Below, one piece after another: positions 1-5,392 of a stretch of 5,392 nucleotides of DNA; the stretch's first letter is position 1, and each line of letters begins with the position of its first letter. The position numbers were made by a program, and so were the translations under genes. The notes below the pieces were generated by a model. The model did not search any database and was not told where the DNA came from. It was given only the letters and a program-made list of their open reading frames with translations. Source of the stretch: Deltaproteobacteria bacterium (GTDB lineage: Bacteria; Desulfobacterota; DSM-4660; Desulfatiglandales; B25-G16); assembly GCA_003646875.1 (NCBI GenBank), contig QMLT01000147.1, positions 1 to 5,392 on the forward strand, read 5' to 3'.

Positions 1-6
1 AACTTA

Positions 7-36
7 TTGAGAAGTTACTTTTTATACAGCTAAAAT
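7..36 (+). promoter_or_regulatory. Candidate sigma70-type promoter for the comM-PBP1A operon
   Basis: TTGAGA at 7-12 (five of six matches to TTGACA) is followed after 18 bases by TAAAAT at 31-36 (five of six to TATAAT). This predicts transcription starting near 43 and a leader of about 30 bases before the ATG at 74. The region is AT-rich, so chance matches are easy, and other TATAAT-like hexamers lie at 42-53 without a good -35 partner. The position directly ahead of an operon supports the call. It is an inference from hexamers only. Confidence 0.35.
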
Positions 37-73
37 GTTAGTATTATTATAAATTCACTAAAGAGAGAAAATT

Positions 74-1603
74 ATGCTTGCCACTGTTTATAGCAGCTCT
101 ATTATAGGAATTGACGCCTATACAGTGGAGGTCGAGGTGGATATTTCAAGGGGTCTGCCATCTTTTTCCACTGTAGGATTAGCAGAAGGTGCAGTAAGGG
201 AAAGCAAGGATCGGGTCAAGGCTGCTCTTAAAAATTCTGGCTATAATTTTCCTGCTGATAGGATTACTGTTAACCTTGCCCCCGCTGACATAAAAAAGGA
301 AGGTAGCGGCTTCGACCTTCCCATAGCTATAGGAATATTGGCAGCAAACGGAATTATTCCCCATTCAGCTTTGACAGATCACCTTATTATTGGCGAGCTA
401 TCTTTAGACGGCAGCATAAGGCCTATCAGGGGCGCTCTCTCTATGGCCATAATGGCTAAGGAAGTCGGTCTGAAAGGGATCTATCTTCCTTCAGAGAATG
501 CCATGGAAGCAGGCGTAGTGGGGGAAATAAATGTGTATCCTGTTAATGCACTTTCCGAGTTAGTTCAATCGCTGAATGGTATAGAAGGTCTCGTGCCAAT
601 CCAAATAGATCCTGATTTCATGGGTACTCAACGAAACTATGATGTCGACTTTAGTGATGTACGTGGGCAGGAAAATGTTAAAAGAGCATTGGAAATTGCT
701 GCTGCAGGCGGTCATAATGTTTTGATGATCGGTCCGCCAGGTGCGGGAAAGACCATGCTTGCGCAGAGGCTTTCTACGATACTGCCGAATCTTACCTTTG
801 CTGAATCCCTTGAAACATCAAAAGTTTACTCTGTTATGGGTCTCATGCCAAAAGGAAAGGGTCTGCTAACAACGAGACCTTTCAGGGCTCCGCACCACAC
901 CATTTCTGATGCTGGCCTGATAGGTGGTGGCCAGACACCAAAACCTGGTGAGGTTAGCCTATCCCATAATGGGGTCCTTTTTTTAGATGAAATGCCGGAG
1001 TTTAAAAAAAATGTTCTTGAGGTTCTCAGGCAACCAATGGAAAATGGCCTTGTTACCATATCCAGGGCGAGTTCTACAGTAACATATCCGGCTAACTTTA
1101 TTCTGGTCGGCGCTATGAATCCATGCCCGTGTGGCTTTTTTGGCGACCCAAAAAGGGAATGTACATGCTCTTATAGAGAAATACAGAGATACAGGGCACG
1201 AATATCCGGGCCTCTTATGGATCGCATCGATATACATATAGATGTGCCATCAGTGCCTTTCAGAGATCTGACAGGGACCAGCCAGGGTCAATCTTCTTTT
1301 GATATCAGCAGGAGAGTAATAAAGGCAAGAAGCATCCAGGAAAATAGGTTTCATAAGTCAAAGATTCATACCAATGCCATGATGAACAGCAGACATATAC
1401 GAAAATTCTGTCAAATTGACGAGAAATCCAATTTATTATTGGAAATGGCTATGGAGAAATTTGGGTTGAGTGCGCGGGCCCTTTCACGCATTCTTAAAAT
1501 TTCCAGAACTATCGCAGATCTCGCAGGATCTCAAAACATTGAACAGATTCATATAGCCGAGGCAATACAATATAGATCTCTCGATAGGAAGTTGGTTGTA
1601 TGA
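74..1603 (+). CDS. comM: ComM/YifB family Mg-chelatase-like AAA+ ATPase
   Basis: A 509-residue protein, the usual length for YifB/ComM. In studied bacteria (Vibrio, Haemophilus) ComM is a cytoplasmic hexameric ATPase that drives branch migration when transforming DNA recombines with the chromosome; it is also widespread in species not known to be competent. Visible domains are an N-terminal Lon-C-like fold (about 20-145, with the family block around NLAPADIKKEGSGFDLP, 67-83), a Mg-chelatase AAA+ core (about 190-395) and a C-terminal Mg-chelatase lid (about 405-500). The core has Walker A GPPGAGKT at 220-227, Walker B VLFLDE at 301-306 and the sensor-1 segment AMNPCPCG at 347-354. Four cysteines (351, 353, 363, 365) form the CPC...CTC cluster usual in YifB. 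The start is supported by the family-typical opening MLATVYSSSIIGIDAY and a weak purine-rich AGAGAG at 62-67. It is first in an operon and overlaps the next gene by four bases. No key residue appears lost. The role in this organism is inferred from the family. Confidence 0.96.
   Translation: MLATVYSSSIIGIDAYTVEVEVDISRGLPSFSTVGLAEGAVRESKDRVKAALKNSGYNFPADRITVNLAPADIKKEGSGFDLPIAIGILAANGIIPHSALTDHLIIGELSLDGSIRPIRGALSMAIMAKEVGLKGIYLPSENAMEAGVVGEINVYPVNALSELVQSLNGIEGLVPIQIDPDFMGTQRNYDVDFSDVRGQENVKRALEIAAAGGHNVLMIGPPGAGKTMLAQRLSTILPNLTFAESLETSKVYSVMGLMPKGKGLLTTRPFRAPHHTISDAGLIGGGQTPKPGEVSLSHNGVLFLDEMPEFKKNVLEVLRQPMENGLVTISRASSTVTYPANFILVGAMNPCPCGFFGDPKRECTCSYREIQRYRARISGPLMDRIDIHIDVPSVPFRDLTGTSQGQSSFDISRRVIKARSIQENRFHKSKIHTNAMMNSRHIRKFCQIDEKSNLLLEMAMEKFGLSARALSRILKISRTIADLAGSQNIEQIHIAEAIQYRSLDRKLVV
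1586..1591 (+). promoter_or_regulatory. Ribosome binding site of the PBP1A gene, inside the end of comM
   Basis: AGGAAG lies eight bases before the ATG at 1600, within the last codons of comM. Together with the ATGA stop/start overlap (1600-1603) it fixes the start of the PBP1A gene and suggests that ribosomes finishing comM can reinitiate directly. Confidence 0.6.
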
Positions 1604-3951
1604 AAAAATGTATCAAAATAGGTCTCTTTTTAATCCTTTTTTTCACTCTTTTAATCACATCAACAGGTATTGCCTTATGGTATCTCTGGTCGAGTAACCT
1701 TCCATATATAGGATCTCTTAAAAATTATAATCCTCCGATTATAACAAAAGTGTTTGCTGACGATGGTCAGATCATAGGCAAATTCGCAGATGAAAAGAGG
1801 GTCTTAGTTACTTTAGACAAAATTCCCACGCATACGATTAATGCCTTTATCGCTGCAGAAGACGCCCGATTTTTTCAGCACAAGGGTATCGATTTTTTAG
1901 GCATTGTGAGGGCGCTTTTTAAAAATATTAAGGCACGCAGGATCGAGCAAGGAGGAAGCACTATCACACAGCAAGTCACCAAATCACTTCTTCTCAAAAA
2001 TCCCGCGAGAACGTACAAAAGAAAGGTGAGGGAGGCGCTGCTCTCCCTACAAATTGAAAAGGAATTCTCTAAGAATAAAATTCTTTACCTCTACTTGAAT
2101 CAAATATACATGGGCCATGGACTATATGGTATTGAGGCAGCCAGCGAGCTCTACTTTGGTAAACACATAAGGGAATTGAACATCGCAGAATCAGCTCTTT
2201 TGGCCGGTCTCGCTCGAGCCCCGAGCAGAGATGATCCTATCAAACATTTTAACAGGGCAAAGCTAAGGCAAAAATACGTTTTAGAAAGAATGAAAGACGA
2301 GGGATTTATAAACGATGAACAATTTCAACAGGCATTAAAGAGAAAATTAACAATTAAGTCAGAGAAAGCACAGTATCCAAAAAAGGCCCCTTACTTCTTA
2401 GAGCATATCCGCCAAAGGATTGAAAGAAAATATGGTCGCCATCTCCTCTACAAAGGGGGATTAAAGGTCTATACCACTGTCAATCTAAAAATGCAGGAAG
2501 CGGCACAAAAAGCAATAAAAAGAGGATTATACGAACTTGATAAGAGAGAGGGATTCAGGAGTCCAACAAGACGATTCCTTTTCTCTGGAGAAGAGACGCT
2601 TAATAAGTCAAAGCCCAAAATATTAAGTAAAAACACCCTGGAAATAGGAACAATCACTCAAGGGACTGTTATAAAAGTAGACAGCAAAAATAAAGAAACT
2701 CTCGTTCAGATTGAAGATAAAAAAGGAATACTCCCTTTATCAAATATGAAATGGGCAAGGATGGTTGACCCGGAAAAGGCATATTTTGAGAGCAAATTAC
2801 AAGATCCAGCCGATGTTTTAACACCAGGTGATATTATTACGGTGAAAATCGTTAAAAAATCCAAGGATTCTTCTGAATTAATCCTATCATTAGAACAAAC
2901 ACCTGAGGCACAGGCTGCCCTTATCTGTTTGGAAGCCAAAACAGGTTATGTGAAGGCAATGGTTGGAGGATTAGATTTTTCTAAAAGTCAGTTTAACCGG
3001 GCAACTCAGGCAAGGAGGCAACCTGGTTCTGCATTCAAACCAATCATCTATGCTGCAGCCCTTGACAATGGATTAACCCCTTCTTCAATAATTATTGATG
3101 CGCCTTTTATATCGCCTATTGGTGAGGAAGAAAAGCCATGGAAACCGAAAAATTACAAAGAAAAGTTTTATGGGCCTACCCCATTAAGGACTGGCCTGAT
3201 AAAATCACGAAATATAATGACAATAAAGATTTTAAAAAAAATCGGCGTTAAGCGTGCAATTGATTATGCAAGGCGGATGGGAATAGATTCTCATCTTAAC
3301 GCCGACCTATCATTAGCCCTTGGTTCGTCAGGAGTATCCCTTGTTGAATTAACAAAGGCATACTCAGTATTTGCTAATGGCGGTATGCGGGTAAAACCCA
3401 CTTATATTAGTAAAATAATTGATAGAACTGGGAAGATTCTCGAAGAGAATCAGCCCTCTTTTTCTGAGTCAATCTCTCAAGAAACAGCATATGTAATGAC
3501 TGATCTTTTAAAGGCAGTGGTTACAGAGGGTACAGGTTGGAGAGCTAAAACGCTGTCAAGGCCAGTGGCAGGAAAAACCGGCACTACTAATGACTTAAAA
3601 GATGCATGGTTTATAGGTTTTGACCCTACCCTGGTTACTGGCGTCTGGGTAGGCTATGATGATAGCAGACAAATGGGCAAAGGAGAAACCGGATCAAGGG
3701 CCGCGTGCCCTATTTGGCTGTACTTTATGAGAGAGGTTCTCAAAGGAAAACCCATAATCCCATTTCAACAGCCTGAAGGCGTAGTTATTGCAAAAATTGA
3801 TGCCAGAACCGGTCTATTAGCCAGCCCTTTCTCACAAAAGACCTGCTTTCAGGCATTCAAGAAAGGCACAGAGCCTACTAGGTATTCCCCTAAACCAGAT
3901 TCTGGAAAACCTGGGGAATTCTTTCAACTTGATATGGACTACTCTAATTAA
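1600..3951 (+). CDS. mrcA: Class A penicillin-binding protein, PBP1A type (bifunctional peptidoglycan glycosyltransferase/transpeptidase)
   Basis: A 783-residue inner-membrane enzyme with a periplasmic catalytic portion. It polymerises lipid II into glycan strands and crosslinks the stem peptides. Residues 5-29 form one N-terminal membrane anchor after a KK start. The GT51 glycosyltransferase domain (about 55-230) shows EDARFFQHKGID at 87-98 with catalytic Glu87, GGSTITQQ at 118-125, and the REALLSLQIE...YLNQIYMG block at 144-172, where Glu145 is the likely second essential glutamate. Residues about 325-430 match the OB-fold insert of PBP1A proteins (for example GTVIKV and GILPLSNMKWA). The transpeptidase domain has the SxxK motif S477-A-F-K480 within RQPGSAFKP, the SxN motif S536-R-N538 and KTGTT at 659-663, so both activities look intact. 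Length is somewhat below that of E. coli PBP1A (850), mainly in the linkers and C-terminus. The start uses the ATGA overlap with comM and an upstream AGGAAG. The gene ends convergently, sharing TTAA with the opposing gene. The symbol mrcA (also ponA) is given by family resemblance. Confidence 0.96.
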   Translation: MKKCIKIGLFLILFFTLLITSTGIALWYLWSSNLPYIGSLKNYNPPIITKVFADDGQIIGKFADEKRVLVTLDKIPTHTINAFIAAEDARFFQHKGIDFLGIVRALFKNIKARRIEQGGSTITQQVTKSLLLKNPARTYKRKVREALLSLQIEKEFSKNKILYLYLNQIYMGHGLYGIEAASELYFGKHIRELNIAESALLAGLARAPSRDDPIKHFNRAKLRQKYVLERMKDEGFINDEQFQQALKRKLTIKSEKAQYPKKAPYFLEHIRQRIERKYGRHLLYKGGLKVYTTVNLKMQEAAQKAIKRGLYELDKREGFRSPTRRFLFSGEETLNKSKPKILSKNTLEIGTITQGTVIKVDSKNKETLVQIEDKKGILPLSNMKWARMVDPEKAYFESKLQDPADVLTPGDIITVKIVKKSKDSSELILSLEQTPEAQAALICLEAKTGYVKAMVGGLDFSKSQFNRATQARRQPGSAFKPIIYAAALDNGLTPSSIIIDAPFISPIGEEEKPWKPKNYKEKFYGPTPLRTGLIKSRNIMTIKILKKIGVKRAIDYARRMGIDSHLNADLSLALGSSGVSLVELTKAYSVFANGGMRVKPTYISKIIDRTGKILEENQPSFSESISQETAYVMTDLLKAVVTEGTGWRAKTLSRPVAGKTGTTNDLKDAWFIGFDPTLVTGVWVGYDDSRQMGKGETGSRAACPIWLYFMREVLKGKPIIPFQQPEGVVIAKIDARTGLLASPFSQKTCFQAFKKGTEPTRYSPKPDSGKPGEFFQLDMDYSN

Positions 3952-4964
3952 GATAAATACCTTTCTCTAATCTTTAAATAGTCTTCCTCTAAGAAACTAT
4001 TCGATTGAGCATAGGCGCTGGATTTATGTATTATGTCTGTCACCTCTTGTCTTGATATTTTGTTTCCTTCCATCTGCACTATCTTAGACAATGTTCTATA
4101 ACCCAAGACAAATGGTATGATACAAAAGATTCGTATAGAGCTTTCTTCCAAAGGTAGCAATTTTATATATCTCAAAGTTGAATCCAGATATGTGACTATA
4201 AAAGGTATCATACTATTTATTATTCCATGCCTCTGTTTGATTGATAAGTTTTCAATTGCCTTAATATCAATTCGATATTTTCCTGTTATACTATTTGGAA
4301 TGTAGCACCAACCTCTTAATATATCCTTTTGATAATCTTTGATGATATTTATCAACTGCAAAGCAATGCCAAAATGAATTTGAAATTTCTTTAATTTTGA
4401 TTTCTTCTTTTTTATGCTTTTCCTCTGACAAAAAATTTTTGTTAGCATCACGCCTACAATACCCGCTACATAATAACAGTATTCTTCTAACTCCTTAATG
4501 TCTCTGAGTTGAAATATTTCACTATTACTCTGTAGTTTCCTCTTCTGAAACTCCAACATTCCCTCTGAGGTCTCAATAATCAAGGGGTCAATTATTTTTC
4601 TGTAAGTATCTCGTAAATCAAAATAACATCGTAATACTATATGGCCGTTTTCTATGAGGTCTTTTTCATCAGAGTTTTCTTTCCATCTAAATTTAAGAGA
4701 TTCATATAATTTCAACCGATGAGACAAGTCCTTGTCTCCCTTAAAAATCTCTGCAAAATCTCTCAAATCTGCTATCTTCTCTCTTTCATCATGGTAAATA
4801 GTATCCTCAAAGGTATCGGCTATCCGAAACAGTAAATAGCCAAGAAGAACTGTCTTAAAGATATCTCCCTCCAACTGACCTATATTTAGGGCAAATGTCC
4901 TTGAAACTAAAGGCAAAATGTTACGACAATATTCCCAGTCCTTTTCCCTTGCTTCGTCATTCAT
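3948..4964 (-). CDS. Squalene/phytoene synthase family protein (trans-isoprenyl diphosphate head-to-head synthase)
   Basis: A 338-residue all-helical prenyltransferase. The family condenses two farnesyl or geranylgeranyl diphosphates head to head, giving squalene, dehydrosqualene or phytoene precursors. Family signatures occur in order: SRTFALNI at 21-28 (diphosphate-binding SR-F region), first Asp-rich motif D50-T-F-E-D54, the YCYYVAGIVG helix at 162-171, and second Asp-rich motif D210-Y-Q-K-D214 within NIIKDYQKD, followed by RGWCYIP (217-223). DTFED, YCYYVAG and DYxxD resemble squalene synthase more than the DVxED of phytoene synthases or HpnD, while ALQL...YIP is CrtB-like, so the product is uncertain. 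Lys209 replaces the usual Arg of NI(I/L)RD, and Lys213 the usual Glu of DYxED. Length falls between bacterial HpnC/D (about 280) and eukaryotic enzymes (over 400), and no C-terminal membrane anchor is evident. No start codon lies between this ATG and an in-frame TAG 11 codons upstream, so the start is firm, although no Shine-Dalgarno sequence is visible. A TATAAA at 4982-4977 on the minus strand would give a near-leaderless message, but no good -35 supports it. The gene looks more AT-rich than comM. No pathway partner is in the window. Confidence 0.87.
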   Translation of the reverse strand: MNDEAREKDWEYCRNILPLVSRTFALNIGQLEGDIFKTVLLGYLLFRIADTFEDTIYHDEREKIADLRDFAEIFKGDKDLSHRLKLYESLKFRWKENSDEKDLIENGHIVLRCYFDLRDTYRKIIDPLIIETSEGMLEFQKRKLQSNSEIFQLRDIKELEEYCYYVAGIVGVMLTKIFCQRKSIKKKKSKLKKFQIHFGIALQLINIIKDYQKDILRGWCYIPNSITGKYRIDIKAIENLSIKQRHGIINSMIPFIVTYLDSTLRYIKLLPLEESSIRIFCIIPFVLGYRTLSKIVQMEGNKISRQEVTDIIHKSSAYAQSNSFLEEDYLKIRERYLS

Positions 4965-4981
4965 AAGATACTTGATTTTAT

Positions 4982-5001
4982 AGATGGTTAGAGATGGCTA
5001 T
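4982..5001. repeat. Tandem-like 10-base direct repeat upstream of the squalene/phytoene synthase gene
   Basis: Two adjacent ten-base units, AGATGGTTAG and AGATGGCTAT, agree at eight of ten positions. They lie 18-37 bases before the minus-strand start codon at 4964. One-helical-turn spacing is what a protein binding the same DNA face would need, so an operator is possible. Chance is also possible in so short a repeat. Confidence 0.3.
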
Positions 5002-5090
5002 TGACTGATTAATACATCCTTTTCAACGGTCAACGAACAACAAAAACGGACATCACTGCTTGTATAGCACACTATATACTGCAACTGGCG

Positions 5091-5134
5091 AATGTATCTC
5101 CTTAAGGACGCATTTCTTCCTCACAAATGTATCT
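5091..5134. repeat. Direct repeat of AATGTATCT, 35 bases apart
   Basis: AATGTATCT occurs exactly at 5091-5099 and 5126-5134. The similarity weakly continues after each copy (CCT-TAAGGA against GCTACTAAGAA). The first copy runs into the palindrome TCCTTAAGGA at 5099-5108. It may be a remnant duplication or paired binding sites upstream of the small ORF; the function is unknown. Confidence 0.3.
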
Positions 5135-5139
5135 GCTAC

Positions 5140-5156
5140 TAAGAATCCGTAAGAAT
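5140..5156. repeat. Helically phased direct repeat TAAGAAT-CCG-TAAGAAT
   Basis: Two exact TAAGAAT heptamers (5140-5146 and 5150-5156) are separated by CCG, giving a 10-base period. They sit about 50 bases before the ATG of the small ORF at 5209. Heptamers spaced by one DNA turn are typical of response-regulator-like direct-repeat operators, but no regulator is encoded here and the match is to a general pattern only. Confidence 0.3.
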
Positions 5157-5193
5157 TGATTTAAAAAAGGGTAACACTTTCTCCAAGAAAATG

Positions 5194-5201
5194 AAAGGAG
5201 G
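5194..5201 (+). promoter_or_regulatory. Strong Shine-Dalgarno sequence of the small interrupted ORF
   Basis: AAAGGAGG ends seven bases before the ATG at 5209. This is a near-complete complement of the 16S rRNA 3' end at good spacing, and the strongest ribosome binding site in the window. It decides the start in favour of 5209 over the in-frame ATG at 5191, which has no such site in front. Confidence 0.55.
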
Positions 5202-5208
5202 AAGTGCG

Positions 5209-5388
5209 ATGGGCAGCAATTCTAATTTTGACCCGAAATATTACCTCGCAGCCCTTCATTATCTCGAGTTTTAAACAGGTGAGACAGGGGACATGGATGA
5301 TAGAGAGGGAAATCCTCGCTCCAGGTTAGTAATGAAACTGACGTTTTTACTCCAGCACACCACAACCCCGGAGCAGAGACAAATGTAA
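5209..5388 (+). pseudogene. Small ORF of unknown function interrupted by one in-frame TAA
   Basis: From the ATG at 5209 the frame reads MGSNSNFDPKYYLAALHYLEF (21 residues) and meets TAA at 5272-5274. It stays open in the same frame for 37 more codons (TGETGDMDDREGNPRSRL, then VMKLTFLLQHTTTPEQRQM) to a second TAA at 5386-5388. The other two plus-strand frames close sooner after the first stop. A strong AAAGGAGG precedes the start. The composition is protein-like: charged residues around 28-39 and a short hydrophobic run VMKLTFLL. I do not recognise the protein. Readings are (a) a small gene of about 58 codons killed by a nonsense substitution, (b) a 21-residue peptide followed by a separate 31-residue ORF from the ATG at 5293, which has AGGTGA at 5277-5282 ten bases ahead, (c) a sequencing error, or (d) stop-codon readthrough, the least likely. 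GC is about 46 per cent, above the adjacent synthase gene. Only four bases follow the second stop, so any downstream partner is unseen. Confidence 0.4.
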
Positions 5389-5392
5389 GACA

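Larger units (their letters stand above)
4965..5190. other. Intergenic region without a recognisable gene, containing short direct repeats
   Basis: This stretch separates the divergently oriented squalene/phytoene synthase gene and small ORF region. I see no start-to-stop reading frame of note, no tRNA fold and no convincing rho-independent terminator. The longest open stretch (5009-5152, plus strand, 47 codons) lacks an ATG and a ribosome binding site and does not look like protein. What stands out are paired short repeats: AGATGG at 4982 and 4992, TCAACG at 5023 and 5030, AATGTATCT at 5091 and 5126, and TAAGAAT at 5140 and 5150. There are also a ten-base palindrome TCCTTAAGGA (5099-5108) and a small dyad TATAG-CACA-CTATA (5063-5076). 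These could be regulatory for either flanking gene; nothing in the sequence proves it. Confidence 0.5.

Noticed and set aside
347..1237. Open frames antisense to comM (around 826-1237).
   Set aside because: The plus strand there encodes the intact AAA+ core with Walker motifs. The antisense frames have no recognisable motifs and are compositional shadows.
3435..3463. Perfect seven-base hairpin GATTCTC-GAA-GAGAATC followed shortly by CTCTTTTT, resembling an intrinsic terminator.
   Set aside because: It lies inside the transpeptidase part of the PBP1A gene, encoding conserved-looking residues ahead of the KTGTT motif. The stem is short with only three GC pairs, and the T-run begins several bases after it. 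It is most likely a codon coincidence.
3977..4001. Imperfect hairpin (AATAGT-CTT paired with AAG-ACTATT, two-base bulge) close to the convergent stop codons, considered as a bidirectional terminator.
   Set aside because: The stem is AT-rich and bulged, lies within the synthase coding region, and lacks a T-tract on either strand.
5052..5080. TATACT at 5075-5080 as a -10 element for the small ORF, overlapping the dyad TATAG-CACA-CTATA.
   Set aside because: The hexamer at the -35 position (ATCACT) matches only three of six bases, and the dyad stem is only five AT-rich pairs, so a promoter or operator cannot be supported.
5009..5152. Plus-strand open stretch of 47 codons in the intergenic region.
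   Set aside because: It has no ATG, no ribosome binding site and a composition that does not suggest a protein. Open stretches of this size arise by chance.
5166..5264. Minus-strand reading frame of 32 codons opposite the small ORF.
   Set aside because: It has no Shine-Dalgarno sequence and lies opposite the better supported plus-strand frame, so it is probably a shadow.
1..5392. A defence system, CRISPR array, insertion sequence or prophage fragment.
   Set aside because: I found no regularly spaced repeats, transposase or integrase motifs, long terminal inverted repeats or toxin-antitoxin pair. All three large genes have housekeeping or metabolic families.

Overview
The window reads as a moderately AT-rich chromosome segment from a Gram-negative bacterium. 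Two observations support this: a class A penicillin-binding protein of the PBP1A type, with the OB-fold insert seen in Gram-negative proteins, and a ComM/YifB ATPase whose N-terminus resembles those I know from Desulfobacterota and related phyla. The phylum is a low-confidence impression from protein style, since no rRNA or other marker is present.

Layout. Positions 1-73 hold a short leader with a plausible sigma70-type promoter. A two-gene plus-strand operon follows: a comM/yifB homologue (74-1603) and a PBP1A-type peptidoglycan synthase (1600-3951). They overlap by ATGA, so they are probably translationally coupled. A minus-strand gene for a squalene/phytoene synthase family enzyme (3948-4964) converges on this operon. 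The two stop codons overlap in the tetranucleotide TTAA, leaving no intergenic space for a terminator. From 4965 to about 5190 I see no convincing gene, only a few short direct repeats. At 5209-5388 there is a small plus-strand reading frame with a strong Shine-Dalgarno sequence, broken by one in-frame TAA after 21 codons and then open again in the same frame for 37 more codons.

How the genes relate. The operon pairs a DNA-processing AAA+ motor (branch migration during recombination and transformation in studied bacteria) with a cell-wall polymerase. I see no direct functional link, so co-expression may be historical. The squalene/phytoene synthase makes a C30 or C40 isoprenoid precursor (hopanoid, sterol-like or carotenoid), but no other gene of such a pathway lies in the window. 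I found no mobile element, CRISPR array, tRNA, rRNA or defence-system hallmark. The three large genes belong to known families. The least explained part is the 3' end, with the interrupted small ORF and the repeats before it.
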